Shown here piece after piece: positions 51,938 to 60,681 of a stretch of 64,000 nucleotides of DNA. Where the stretch lies: positions 310,001 through 374,000 of the forward strand of contig NZ_CAJHCR010000005.1 of NCBI RefSeq assembly GCF_904848585.1, written 5' to 3'. A program made the position numbers and the translations under genes. The first letter of the stretch is position 1. Each line of letters opens with the position of its first letter. This DNA comes from Paraburkholderia kirstenboschensis. GTDB taxonomy: Bacteria > Pseudomonadota > Gammaproteobacteria > Burkholderiales > Burkholderiaceae. The notes under the pieces were generated by a model. It saw only the letters and a list, made by a program, of their open reading frames with translations. It was not told the origin of the DNA and made no database searches.

Positions 51938-52720
51938 GTGAAAAAACTGCTAGCGGCTTTGACGGTTGCTCTGCTTGCCACCGTCTCGATTGGCGCACAC
52001 GCTAAAGATTGGTCCACCATCCGTTTTGGCGTTGATGCCAGCTATCCCCCGTTCGAGTCCAAAGGCTCCGACGGCAAGCTCGTTGGCTTCGACATCGACC
52101 TCGGCAATGAAATCTGCGCGCGCCTGAAGGCCAAATGCGTGTGGGTCGAAAACGACTTCGACGGCATGATTCCGGCCCTGAAGGCGAAGAAGTTCGACGG
52201 CGTGCTGTCGTCGATGTCCATGACGCCGCAACGCGCCGAACAGGTCGCCTTCTCGTCGAAGCTGTTCAATACGCCGACGCGCCTCGTCGCAAAGAAGGGT
52301 TCGGGCATCCTGCCGACGGCTGAATCGCTGAAGGGCAAGACGGTCGGCGTCGAACAGGGCACGATCCAGGAAACCTACGCGAAGACCTACTGGGAACCGA
52401 AGGGTGCGAAGGTCGTGCCGTATCAGAACCAGGACCAGGTGTATGCCGACTTGCTGTCGGGCCGTCTGGACGCAGCGCTGCAAGATGCGGTGCAAGCTGA
52501 AATCGGCTTCCTGAAGACGCCGCGCGGCGCCGGCTTCGACTTCGTCGGCAAGAACCTCGACGATCCGAAGATTCTCGGCAACGGCGCGGGCATCGGCATG
52601 CGCAAGGAAGATACGGATCTGAAGGCGAAGGTCGACAAGGCGATCGCCGACATCATCAAGGACGGCACGTACAAGAAGCTCGAGAAGAAGTACTTCGACT
52701 TCGACGTGTACGGCAGCTAA
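51938..52720 (+). CDS. Basic amino acid ABC transporter substrate-binding protein (ArgT/HisJ-like)
   Basis: A 260-residue periplasmic binding protein with a Sec signal (LLAALTVALLATVSIGAHA), then IRFGVDASYPPFESKGSDGK and VGFDIDLGNEICARLKAKCV, which are hallmarks of lysine/arginine/ornithine or histidine binding. The GTG start has GAGGAG upstream. A strong terminator follows, and no permease or ATPase is adjacent, so it works with a transporter encoded elsewhere or beyond this transcription unit. Confidence 0.9.
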   Translation: MKKLLAALTVALLATVSIGAHAKDWSTIRFGVDASYPPFESKGSDGKLVGFDIDLGNEICARLKAKCVWVENDFDGMIPALKAKKFDGVLSSMSMTPQRAEQVAFSSKLFNTPTRLVAKKGSGILPTAESLKGKTVGVEQGTIQETYAKTYWEPKGAKVVPYQNQDQVYADLLSGRLDAALQDAVQAEIGFLKTPRGAGFDFVGKNLDDPKILGNGAGIGMRKEDTDLKAKVDKAIADIIKDGTYKKLEKKYFDFDVYGS

Positions 52721-52784
52721 TACGCCGGCTTATGTCAGCCAGGGCCGCCACGCGCGTCTAGCGGCGCGCTGAACGACTCGCCGG

Positions 52785-52820
52785 AACGGGCCCCGCCATG
52801 CGCGGGGCCCGTTTCGTTTT
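52785..52820 (+). terminator. Intrinsic terminator after the amino-acid binding protein
   Basis: AACGGGCCCCGC pairs perfectly with GCGGGGCCCGTT around a 5-nt loop and is followed by TCGTTTT. It separates the binding-protein gene from the AstE-family gene. Confidence 0.88.
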
Positions 52821-52972
52821 GTAGCCGGCACAACCACGCACCGCGCCGTATCGGCTAAGATCGTGCGATCGATATGGCGCCGGGCTGTTGTGAACGACTG
52901 GCGTCATCCAGGCTTTTCCCCTCAAATCAACGAGATAGCGGCGCGCCGCACTTTCCCGCGAATTCGACAACC

Positions 52973-54088
52973 ATGCAAACCCAATCCCATCCGCTGATTG
53001 CCCCGACGCTCGGTACCGCCCGCAACCTGACGAGTTTCCATTACGGTCCCGGCGGCGGGCAGAAGATCTATATCCAGTCGTCGCTGCATGCCGACGAATT
53101 GCCGGGCATGCTCGTCTCGTGGGAACTTCGCCGCAAGCTTGCGGCGCTCGAAGCGGCCGGCAAGCTGCGCGGCGAAGTCGTCATCGTGCCGGTGGCCAAT
53201 CCCATCGGCCTGAACCAGCACTTTCTCGGTCACCTGACCGGACGCTTCGAAACCAACACCGCGCAGAACTTCAACCGCAATTTCCACGATCTGTCGGCAC
53301 TGGTCGCGCCGGTGATCGAAGAGCGCCTCACGGATAACATCGACGCCAACCGTACGGCGATCCGCACCGCGATGCGCGAGGCGCTCGAGGCGCAAAGGCC
53401 GGCCACCGAGCTCGAATCGCAACGTCTCGCGCTGCAAAAGCTTTCATACGACGCCGACGTAGTGCTCGATCTGCATTGCGACTGGGAAGCCGCCATGCAC
53501 CTGTACACGAACCCGGACCTGTGGCCCGAAGTCGAGCCGCTTGCGCGTTATCTCGACGCAAAGGCATCGCTGCTTGCGCTCAATTCGGTGGGCAATCCGT
53601 TCGACGAAATTCACAGCTTCTGCTGGTCGGATTTGCGTGGCCGTTTCGGCGAACGTTTTCCGATTCCCAACGGCTCGATTTCGGTCACGATCGAATTGCG
53701 CGGCCAGCGAGAAGTGTCGTACGAGTATGCGGAGCACGACGCGCAGGCGATCGTCGAATATCTGACCTCGCGTGGCGTGGTTGAAGGCACGGCCGCGCCG
53801 CTGCCGCCGCTCGAATTCGCAGCCACGCCGCTCGCCGGCGCGGAGCCGATCGTCGCGCCGATCAGCGGCGTGCTGGTGTATCGCTGCGAGGTGGGCACGT
53901 GGGTCGACGTGGGCCATGAAATCGCGGACATCGTCGATCCGTTGACGGACCGAGTCGTCACGCTCAAAAGCAACGTTGCCGGCGTGCTGTATGCGCGTCA
54001 TCTGACGCGCTTCGCCACGGCCGGCCTCGAATTCGCGCGCATTGCCGGCGCGACCGCGTTTCGAAGCGGCTCGCTGTTGAGCAACTGA
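52973..54088 (+). CDS. Succinylglutamate desuccinylase/aspartoacylase family protein
   Basis: A 371-residue zinc carboxypeptidase-like enzyme. The zinc site is SLHADELPGM (His, Glu) and VVLDLHCDWE (His), with NRNFHD and the Glu in SVTIELRGQREV. It hydrolyses an N-acyl amino acid, and lies just behind an arginine/ornithine-type binding protein gene, but a terminator intervenes. The ATG at 52973 is at the family start; an extended frame to 52874 is unlikely. Exact substrate unknown. Confidence 0.88.
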   Translation: MQTQSHPLIAPTLGTARNLTSFHYGPGGGQKIYIQSSLHADELPGMLVSWELRRKLAALEAAGKLRGEVVIVPVANPIGLNQHFLGHLTGRFETNTAQNFNRNFHDLSALVAPVIEERLTDNIDANRTAIRTAMREALEAQRPATELESQRLALQKLSYDADVVLDLHCDWEAAMHLYTNPDLWPEVEPLARYLDAKASLLALNSVGNPFDEIHSFCWSDLRGRFGERFPIPNGSISVTIELRGQREVSYEYAEHDAQAIVEYLTSRGVVEGTAAPLPPLEFAATPLAGAEPIVAPISGVLVYRCEVGTWVDVGHEIADIVDPLTDRVVTLKSNVAGVLYARHLTRFATAGLEFARIAGATAFRSGSLLSN

Positions 54089-54108
54089 TCTGCGGGCTTT
54101 GGACGCTA

Positions 54109-54140
54109 AAGTGAGGGCGCCCGCGAAGGCGCCCTCACTT
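54109..54140 (+). terminator. Intrinsic terminator after the AstE-family gene
   Basis: AGTGAGGGCGCC pairs with GGCGCCCTCACT around a CGCGAA loop; TTGTTATT follows. It could also serve the convergent MetQ-like gene. Confidence 0.85.
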
Positions 54141-54207
54141 GTTATTGCTCTTGCTCCTGGTCCTGCTCTAGCGATCGCCAGCCAGCCACGCGATACGAAA
54201 AAGCCCT

Positions 54208-55023
54208 TTAAAACGCGGGAATAATCGCTCCTTTGAACTGCGTGTCGATGTACTTGCGCACTTCATCGGACTCGTAAGCCGCGACCAGTTTCTTCACCCA
54301 AGGCTGATTGCGGTCTTTCTCGCGCACGGCGATGAGGTTGGCATAAGGCCCCTTCAGGTCTTCGATTGCAATCGCGTCTTTGGTGGGCTGCAAGCCCGCC
54401 TTCACTGCATAGTCGGTATTGATCGACGCCGCGTCGAGGTCGTCCAGGGCGCGCGGCAATTGCGCGGCGTCGAGTTCCACCAGCCTGATTTTCCTGGGAT
54501 TCTCAGCGACGTCGAGCGGCGTCGCATTGACGCCGTTCGTGCCGACGCCTGGCTTCAACTTGATGACGCCGTACTTCTGAAGCAGGAGCAACGCCCGGTT
54601 GCCATTGGACGGATCATTCTGAATGCCCACCTTCGCCCCTTCGGGCAAGTCCTTCAGCGACTTGAGCTTCTTCGAATAAAAGCCCATTGGCGACACATAA
54701 GTCAGGCCGACATTCGCGATCTTGTAGCCGCGCTGCTTGATCTGGCTATCGAGAAACGGCTGGTGTTGAAAACCGTTAGCGTCGAGATCTCCGGCGTCCA
54801 GTGCCGCATTCGGCTGCACGTAGTCGTTGAATTCGATCACTTTGACGTTGAGCCCCTCGCGCGCCGCGACTTTCGTCACGACCGACCAGATTTGTGCATC
54901 GGGGCCGCTCATCGTGCCGACCTTAAGCTGCTTGTCGTCCGCATGCGCAAACGTTGCCGTGAGCGAAAGAGCGGCGACACCGGCCAGCGCGAGCAGGTTT
55001 CTGATGATATTGCGGCGTTGCAT
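54208..55023 (-). CDS. MetQ/NlpA family substrate-binding protein (methionine-type)
   Basis: A 271-residue binding protein of the NlpA family, with LKVGTMSGPDAQIWSVVTKV and the signature NDYVQPNAALDAGDLDANGF, HQPFLDSQI. The N-terminal signal (LLALAGVAALSLTATFAHA) lacks a lipobox cysteine, so the protein should be soluble in the periplasm rather than a lipoprotein. MetN and MetI genes are not in the window. The ATG at 55023 is used; a slightly longer frame is possible. Confidence 0.88.
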   Translation of the reverse strand: MQRRNIIRNLLALAGVAALSLTATFAHADDKQLKVGTMSGPDAQIWSVVTKVAAREGLNVKVIEFNDYVQPNAALDAGDLDANGFQHQPFLDSQIKQRGYKIANVGLTYVSPMGFYSKKLKSLKDLPEGAKVGIQNDPSNGNRALLLLQKYGVIKLKPGVGTNGVNATPLDVAENPRKIRLVELDAAQLPRALDDLDAASINTDYAVKAGLQPTKDAIAIEDLKGPYANLIAVREKDRNQPWVKKLVAAYESDEVRKYIDTQFKGAIIPAF

Positions 55024-55371
55024 GCGTTTCCCCCATAAGCGGTTTGATTGATAGGCGCGCATCGTCGCATGCAGCGGCGGCGGCCTGAAACCAATCGTTT
55101 TTCACACGCTTATATGAGCGGTCCCGAAAAAGCTTATGCACGCAATTCACTCGGTACGCGGTATTGCGGCGCTAATGAATCGGTAATGCAGCGGCTTGTG
55201 CCTCGTGCCTTCGTGCGAAATTGCCATTGACTGTCGCTTGCGCGCGACAGATTTCAAAATCAATGCGCCTGTCACATACCTTACTCAGCGTTCCCTTAAA
55301 TTTCAGGCCGTCGCATGACCTTGCCAAAGAGCACCGCATTGCGATCGCTTAATTTTTAATCGGAGAACGTT
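55024..55371. other. Divergent intergenic region upstream of the porin
   Basis: About 350 bp containing promoters for the MetQ-like gene and the porin. The right part is AT-rich (around 55345-55361). A long porin 5' region is typical, but no specific site was identified. Confidence 0.4.
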
Positions 55372-56535
55372 TTGAACAAAAAACTATTGACCGCCGCTAC
55401 CCTCGCAGTCTTCGCCAGCGCCGCCCACGCACAAAGCAGCGTCACGCTGTATGGCGTGATCGATGCCGGTATCAGCTATGTGAACAACTCGAAGACCGCC
55501 ACCGGTCACGACAATCTCTTCAAGTACGACGACGGCGTGGCGCAAGGCAGCCGTTGGGGCCTGCGCGGCACCGAAGATCTGGGTGGCGGCCTGAAGGCGC
55601 TGTTCGTGCTGGAAAACGGCTTCAACAGCGGTAACGGCACGCTCGGCCAGGGCGGTGCGATGTTCGGCCGTCAGGCGTATGTCGGTTTGTCGCAGAACAA
55701 TGTCGGCTCGTTGACGTTCGGCCGCCAGTACTCGTTCTCGACCGACTATCTCGGCGGCAACTACTCGACCGGCGGTCAAACGGTCGCGGGCAACTACGCT
55801 TACCACATCAACGACGTCGACCAGTTGACGTCGAGCCGTATCAACAACTCCGTCAAGTTCAGCAGCGCGAACTTCTCGGGCCTGACCTTCGGCGCGATGT
55901 ATGGCTTCTCGAACCAGGCAGGCGCATTCGCAGGCGCGCCGGCATCGGGCACGACCGCAGCACCGGTCGCGGGTTCGTCGCGTGCTTACAGCTTCGGCCT
56001 GAACTATGCGAACGGTCCGTTCGGCATCGGCGCGGCATACACGGACATCCGCTACCCGAGCCAGGCAACGCCGGCATTCTCGACGACCATTGCAAACGTG
56101 ACGACGGGCAACATCCGCGATCTGCGCACGTTCGGCGTGGGCGGCCGTTACATGATCGCCGCAGCGACGCTGTGGGCGTTGTACACGAACACGCGCCTTG
56201 AGCCGATCACGGGCGGTGCAACGACTTTCGCCGCGTATGAAGCGGGCGCGAAGTACGCGTTCACGCCGGCATTGACGGCAGGCGCGGGCTACACGTACAT
56301 GCACCTGAGCAACGCGAATCGCGGTCACTGGAACCAGGTCGATCTGAGCGTCGACTATGCGCTGAGCAAGCGTACCGACGTGTACGCGCTCGGCATCTAT
56401 CAGATCGCAGCGGGCCGCAACGGCACGCAGGATCTGCAAGCGCAGATCGGTTCGAGCACGAGCTACTTCAACACGTCGGGCACGGGCGCGGACAACCAGT
56501 TGGCATTCCGCGTGGGCGTGCGTCACAAGTTCTAA
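55372..56535 (+). CDS. Gram-negative porin (Burkholderia-type general porin)
   Basis: A 387-residue outer-membrane 16-strand porin. The signal peptide TAATLAVFASAAHA is followed by QSSVTLYGVIDAGISYVNNS, the standard opening of Burkholderia porins. SRWGLRGTEDLGGGLKALF and the C-terminal aromatic strand ending ...LAFRVGVRHKF are diagnostic. It begins with TTG, supported by GGAGA six bases upstream. Codon use is strongly biased, as expected of a highly expressed gene. Confidence 0.94.
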   Translation: MNKKLLTAATLAVFASAAHAQSSVTLYGVIDAGISYVNNSKTATGHDNLFKYDDGVAQGSRWGLRGTEDLGGGLKALFVLENGFNSGNGTLGQGGAMFGRQAYVGLSQNNVGSLTFGRQYSFSTDYLGGNYSTGGQTVAGNYAYHINDVDQLTSSRINNSVKFSSANFSGLTFGAMYGFSNQAGAFAGAPASGTTAAPVAGSSRAYSFGLNYANGPFGIGAAYTDIRYPSQATPAFSTTIANVTTGNIRDLRTFGVGGRYMIAAATLWALYTNTRLEPITGGATTFAAYEAGAKYAFTPALTAGAGYTYMHLSNANRGHWNQVDLSVDYALSKRTDVYALGIYQIAAGRNGTQDLQAQIGSSTSYFNTSGTGADNQLAFRVGVRHKF

Positions 56536-56676
56536 AGCGGATTTGCGCCGGCGCAGGCGTTAGCGCCTCGCCGGCTCCGAATGTCGAAACGCCGCTGCTT
56601 TTGAACCGTCTCCGCAAGTTGGAGCGGAGTCGACTGCTCGGTGCTGCAGCTGGACATTACGCAGCTATTCCTGTTT

Positions 56677-56707
56677 AGTAAGACGCCGGCGCCGCTGGCG
56701 TCTTACT
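56677..56707. terminator. Hairpin downstream of the porin
   Basis: AGTAAGACGCC pairs perfectly with GGCGTCTTACT around a 9-nt loop, about 140 bp after the porin stop. No T-tract follows, so it may be a 3'-protecting or bidirectional element rather than a strong terminator. Confidence 0.5.
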
Positions 56708-56827
56708 GCTTTCGCCTCCCCTCTTCGCAGCACAGAACGACCTGATATCGATTCGTTCACCGGCGTCCGTACGTCCATCATTTCAAGAATACTTGAACTA
56801 TCGATTCGACGGCTTTATGATGCCGTC

Positions 56828-57142
56828 ATGGACTCGAACCTCGTTGTACGCGCGCTCGGCGCGCTGGCTCATGAATCGCGACTCGCCATCTTCCGTGCGC
56901 TGGTTGTCGCCGGTCCCGAGGGCATGGCCGCGGGCGAGATCGCGCAGCAGGTCGGACTGTCACCATCGAGCTTGTCATTCCATCTGAAGGACCTTTCGCA
57001 CGCCGGCCTCGTTACAGGTCAGCAGGAAGGGCGCTTCATCTATTACTCCGCCAACTTTGACGCGATGAGTGAACTCGTCGGTTTTCTCACCGAGAACTGT
57101 TGTGCGGGTGCAGGCTGCGGAGCGCGGCGCTCGCCACCGTAG
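56828..57142 (+). CDS. arsR: ArsR family arsenic-responsive repressor (altered 3' end)
   Basis: A 104-residue winged-helix repressor with the helix-turn-helix GEIAQQVGLSPSSLSFHLKD and LVTGQQEGRFIYYSANFD. The C-terminal CC-type cysteines in ENCCAGAGCG are candidate As(III) ligands, as in the C-terminal-Cys subgroup of ArsR. The last residues (ARRSPP) and stop are probably from sequence beyond a deletion junction, because an ACR3 3' remnant begins at once in another frame. It heads the ars operon. Confidence 0.88.
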   Translation: MDSNLVVRALGALAHESRLAIFRALVVAGPEGMAAGEIAQQVGLSPSSLSFHLKDLSHAGLVTGQQEGRFIYYSANFDAMSELVGFLTENCCAGAGCGARRSPP

Positions 57143-57243
57143 TGGGTGTACTCGTCGAAGTGCCCGTCATGCTGCTGGTCGTCGGCGTCGTGAACCGGTC
57201 GCAGCTAAAACCCGAATACATCGAGGACACACGATGCGCGTGA
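57121..57243 (+). pseudogene. 3' remnant of an ACR3-type arsenite efflux gene
   Basis: Read in the frame of 57121, the DNA encodes ...ALATVVGVLVEVPVMLLVVG then VVNRSQ and ends at TGA 57241-57243. The phrase ATVVGVLVEVPVML is the conserved last helix of ACR3 arsenite permeases. The rest of the gene is missing; the arsR coding end lies against it. The simplest reading is a deletion removing nearly all of acr3 while keeping arsR and arsC. Confidence 0.75.
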
Positions 57244-58061
57244 CCATCTATCACAACCCTGACTGCGGCACGTCACGCAACGTGCTCGCGCTGCTGCGCG
57301 AAGCCGGCGAGCACCCCCTCGTGATCGAGTATCTGCAAAATCCTCCCGATCGCGCAACGCTCGAACACCTGATAGCCGACAGCGGAATGGCAGTCCGGGA
57401 CGTGCTGCGCACGAAGGGCACGCCGTACAAGGAACTCGGACTCGACGATCCGGCACTGAGCGACGCTCAACTGATCGAGGCAATACTCGCCCATCCGATA
57501 CTGATCAACCGGCCGATAGTCGTAACGCCGCGCGGTACACGTCTGTGCCGCCCTTCCGATGCAGTGACCGGAGTCCTTGCAAGCATGCCCGAGCGCGAGG
57601 TCCTCAAGGAAGAAGGTGTGCCTTTTATCGTGGCTCGCCGCATCGCAGGTGACAACGCTGAATTCGTGCAGGCACTGCGCGATGCAAAACTTCCCACCAG
57701 CGACCTGAGCGAATCTGGTCGCTCGTTCTTCACCTTCTCCACGCTGGCAGGTCGCCATCTTGGCTATGGCGGTTTCGAGCAATCCGGACGCGATGTACTG
57801 ATCCGGTCACTTGTCGTTGCGCCGGAGCATCGGGGCAAAGGCATTGGCCGTAACGTGCTCGCCGTTCTGCTGCGCGAAGCCTTCGATGTGGGCGCCCGTA
57901 CCGGGTGGCTGCTCACAGCGAATGAATCTGCGTTCTTCGAGAAGTCCGGCTTCAGGCCGGTCAGCCGCGACGCGGCCCCGGCAACGATCCTGGCCACACG
58001 TCAGGCTGCCGGGTTGTGTCCGTCGTGCGCCGCGCTGCTTTCGCGTGCCGTCACCCTTTAA
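57234..58061 (+). CDS. arsC: Arsenate reductase (ArsC) fused to an ArsN2-like acetyltransferase
   Basis: A 275-residue two-domain protein. Residues 1-115 form a glutaredoxin-coupled arsenate reductase with catalytic Cys in NPDCGTSRNV and anion-binding Arg residues in INRPIVVTPRGTRLCRPS. From about residue 135 a GNAT acetyltransferase domain follows, with acetyl-CoA motif VVAPEHRGKGIGRNVL, resembling ArsN2. The C-terminus has CPSC, a possible metal site. The ATG at 57234 overlaps the acr3 remnant stop, and a longer frame to 57069 is an artefact. Confidence 0.88.
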   Translation: MRVTIYHNPDCGTSRNVLALLREAGEHPLVIEYLQNPPDRATLEHLIADSGMAVRDVLRTKGTPYKELGLDDPALSDAQLIEAILAHPILINRPIVVTPRGTRLCRPSDAVTGVLASMPEREVLKEEGVPFIVARRIAGDNAEFVQALRDAKLPTSDLSESGRSFFTFSTLAGRHLGYGGFEQSGRDVLIRSLVVAPEHRGKGIGRNVLAVLLREAFDVGARTGWLLTANESAFFEKSGFRPVSRDAAPATILATRQAAGLCPSCAALLSRAVTL

Positions 58062-58073
58062 TCGCCATAGCCA

Positions 58074-58838
58074 ATGCAGACCGATCTACCGAACATCAGC
58101 GCCGTTCATCTCGACACACCCGATCTCACGAAGCTCGAACCACGCGCGCTATCGCAACACCCGCCGCGCATTCTTCTTCTGTACGGCTCACTCAGGCCAA
58201 CGTCGTACAGCAGGTTGCTTACGCTGGAAGCAGAGCGGATTCTTCAGCAGTTCGGCGCCGAGACGAAGGTGTTCGATCCGCACGGCCTTCCCCTTGCCGA
58301 TAGCGTCCCGCCGGACCACCCGAAGGTAGCGGAACTGCGCGCACTATCGGTGTGGTCCGAGGGCCAGGTGTGGTGCAGCCCTGAACGTCACGGCGCGCTC
58401 ACAGGGGTTTTCAAGAATCAGGTCGATTGGTTGCCGCTCGATTCCGGCAGCATCCGCCCCACGCAAGGGCGCACGCTGGCAGTCATGCAAGTGTCCGGCG
58501 GCTCGCAGTCGTTCAATGCAGTCAACGCGCTGCGCGTACTAGGCCGTTGGATGCGCATGGTGACGATTCCAAACCAGAGCTCGGTCGCCAAGGCATTTCA
58601 GGAGTTCGACGAGAACGGACGGATGAAGCCGTCCTCGTACTACGATCGGGTGGTCGACGTGATGGAAGAGCTTTTCAAGTTCACGCTACTCGTACGCGAC
58701 CGTTCGGATTACTTGACCGACCGGTACAGTGAGCGCAAGGAGCGGGCACCGGCAAACGTAACGGAACTCGCGAGTGCTGCTATGAGTCATGAGCAGAATG
58801 CGCAAATTTCCGACACAGACGAAAGCGAGGTCGAGTAG
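58074..58838 (+). CDS. arsH: ArsH organoarsenical oxidase
   Basis: A 254-residue FMN-dependent NADPH oxidoreductase with the flavodoxin-like opening ILLLYGSLRPTSYSRLLTLE. The ArsH signatures GQVWCSPERHGALTGVFKNQ and DWLPLDSGSIRPTQGRTLAV are intact. ArsH oxidises trivalent methylarsenicals and related organoarsenicals, giving resistance. It follows the arsC fusion by 12 bp as the last gene of the operon. Confidence 0.94.
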   Translation: MQTDLPNISAVHLDTPDLTKLEPRALSQHPPRILLLYGSLRPTSYSRLLTLEAERILQQFGAETKVFDPHGLPLADSVPPDHPKVAELRALSVWSEGQVWCSPERHGALTGVFKNQVDWLPLDSGSIRPTQGRTLAVMQVSGGSQSFNAVNALRVLGRWMRMVTIPNQSSVAKAFQEFDENGRMKPSSYYDRVVDVMEELFKFTLLVRDRSDYLTDRYSERKERAPANVTELASAAMSHEQNAQISDTDESEVE

Positions 58839-58902
58839 CGCTCCTTGCCATCAGAGTCACTGGCCATAGGGCATTTCAGTTCGCCTCGCATCCGACGCAT
58901 AG

Positions 58903-59691
58903 CTATACAGCCGGCGCGCGTCTCGCCGCGCGTTGCGGCAAAAGCACGATACAGGCGACGATAAACACAAGCAGAATCCCCGATGCGTACAAGCGGCTGA
59001 CGTGCAACCCGCCCTCCGCAACAGGCTTGTCGAGCAGATCTCCAAGCGTCGCGCCGAGGGGACGCGTCAGAATGAACGCTGCCCAGAAAAGCGCCGTGTG
59101 CGACACGCGCGACCAGAAATACAGGGCGGCTACCACGAGCAAGCCTGCGCCGAAAATCATTGCTCCATACTCGTAGCCGGCACCGAGACCGCCGCGATCC
59201 TCGCCTGCGACCCAGTCTCCGAGCGCGGTGCCGAGCGTTTGCGAGAACAGAATGGTGACCCAGTAGAACCATTCCGCTTTAGCCGTGACGATACTTTCGA
59301 CTGAAACCGTGCCTTCCGAGCGATACCAGGCCGCAAGGCTCGCCGCAAGCAATGCGACGACTAGCGCGACGCCGCCGGGATAACCGATGCCGAGCGATCT
59401 ATCCGCGAAGTCGGCCATTGTTGTGCCAAGCGTCGTGGTTGCGATGATGGTCGCCCAATAAAGGAACGGATGGAAGTCCCGCGCCTTGATCTGCGCGGAC
59501 ACGAGCACGACGAATAATACGAGGAAGATCGCCGAACCAATCAGGTAACCGAGGTTCAGCGACATCGACACCCAGTCTCCGCCCGTTTCACCCAGTGTGG
59601 TGGCCGCGACCTTGATTACCCAGAAACCCAACGTCACTTGCGGCACTTTGCTGACGGCCTCTTCAGCGAAGTTCATGGCGCTGTCTTTCAT
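58903..59691 (-). CDS. DUF347 (COG4705) membrane protein
   Basis: A 262-residue integral membrane protein made of four repeats of the DUF347 unit. Each has the pattern TLGxTxxD(W/F/L), seen at TTLGETGGDWV, TTLGTTMADFA, QTLGTALGDWV and RPLGATLGDLL. Function is not established; the family is common in Burkholderiaceae and is often linked to metal or pH stress. It is divergent from a DUF4148 gene across about 200 bp. Confidence 0.88.
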   Translation of the reverse strand: MKDSAMNFAEEAVSKVPQVTLGFWVIKVAATTLGETGGDWVSMSLNLGYLIGSAIFLVLFVVLVSAQIKARDFHPFLYWATIIATTTLGTTMADFADRSLGIGYPGGVALVVALLAASLAAWYRSEGTVSVESIVTAKAEWFYWVTILFSQTLGTALGDWVAGEDRGGLGAGYEYGAMIFGAGLLVVAALYFWSRVSHTALFWAAFILTRPLGATLGDLLDKPVAEGGLHVSRLYASGILLVFIVACIVLLPQRAARRAPAV

Positions 59692-59779
59692 CAGTCACTC
59701 CTTTCGTGGTAGCTGTATAGACACGCCAATTTAAACGCAAGAGGTTAACGCTTGCTTAAGCATGGTTGAGTTAGTGCGC

Positions 59780-59795
59780 ATTCCCCGCCGGGAAT
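59780..59795. promoter_or_regulatory. Palindrome in the DUF347 / DUF4148 divergent region
   Basis: ATTCCC-CGCC-GGGAAT is a perfect inverted repeat, overlapping a second partial one (GGGAAT...ATCCC). It is about 90 bp from the DUF347 start and 95 bp from the DUF4148 start, a place suited to control both. Confidence 0.5.
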
Positions 59796-59890
59796 AAGTA
59801 TCCCACTACACCGGTTAACCGATGCAGAGCGAGTCAAAACGAACTCAAACCGGGTTCGGACGATACGCTCTTACATCGAGGAGCACTGCC

Positions 59891-60208
59891 ATGAAACTCA
59901 CTTATGCAGACCGCGCAGCATCGCGCTCATTCGTCACGATGGTGGCGAGCACTGCGCTTTTGATCACATCGACATGGGCGCACGCACAAGCATCGCCCTC
60001 CCCGGGCGCGCATCAGCTCACGCGCGCTGAAGTCATGCATGAACTCGAAGAGCTCGAAGCCGTCGGATACAACCCGTCTACAGGCGACGACCCCAACTAT
60101 CCGGCTGACATTCAGGAAGCGGAACGAAAAGTCGCCGCGATGCATGCGGCCCAACAGAACGCGCTCGTCGACAACCAACCTGCAATGCAGTCAATGCCAA
60201 TGCAGTGA
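59891..60208 (+). CDS. DUF4148 small exported protein
   Basis: A 105-residue protein with a signal peptide (ending AHAQA) and a DUF4148 domain: LTRAEVMHELEELEAVGYNP, DDPNYPADIQEAERKVAAMH. The family is abundant and largely restricted to Burkholderiaceae; function unknown, often under two-component stress control. The ATG at 59891 is chosen because the signal peptide starts there. Confidence 0.88.
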   Translation: MKLTYADRAASRSFVTMVASTALLITSTWAHAQASPSPGAHQLTRAEVMHELEELEAVGYNPSTGDDPNYPADIQEAERKVAAMHAAQQNALVDNQPAMQSMPMQ

Positions 60209-60245
60209 AGAGAACAGTCGCCGATCCAACCCACGCTACGACAAT

Positions 60246-60629
60246 CTATCCAGCAACCTTGTAAGGCCGCGTCATCAACTCGAGAAAGTGACCATCGAGG
60301 TCGTCGAAATAAAGCCCGCGGCCACCGTTGTGCGAGTACGTTTCTCCGGCGCGTCGTTTGCCGGGGTCGGCCCAATATTCGATCCCTCGCTCGCGAATAC
60401 GCGCGAACGCCCGCTCGAATTCTTCTTCGCTGATCAGAAACGCGTAGTGCTGCATGGCGATCGGATCATCGCTCTCATAGAAATCAAGCGACACGTCATT
60501 GGCCATTTGCACGACCAGCATCTCCCCGAACGGAATCGGAGCCGGAAGGCCCAGAATGTCTCGCAGAAACTGCGTTGACGCCTGCTTGTCCCGGCACCAG
60601 ACGATAGTATGGTTTAGCTGCACACTCAT
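60246..60629 (-). CDS. VOC (glyoxalase/bleomycin resistance) family protein
   Basis: A 127-residue vicinal oxygen chelate protein opening MSVQLNHTIVWCRDKQASTQ, with metal-ligand positions His7, Glu near FEEFERAF and Glu in FLELMTRPY. Similar small VOC proteins act as isomerases, dioxygenases or resistance proteins; the specific role is unclear. Single gene next to a LysR regulator. Confidence 0.88.
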   Translation of the reverse strand: MSVQLNHTIVWCRDKQASTQFLRDILGLPAPIPFGEMLVVQMANDVSLDFYESDDPIAMQHYAFLISEEEFERAFARIRERGIEYWADPGKRRAGETYSHNGGRGLYFDDLDGHFLELMTRPYKVAG

Positions 60630-60681
60630 GCTGCACCTCCATCCGGTAGGTACTCATGGAATCAATATAGTCGAAGCCTCA

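Noticed and set aside
57069..57233. Longer start for the arsC fusion
   Set aside because: The added residues are Arg-rich, overlap arsR and the acr3 remnant in another frame, and precede the true ArsC opening MRVTIYHNPDCGTS.
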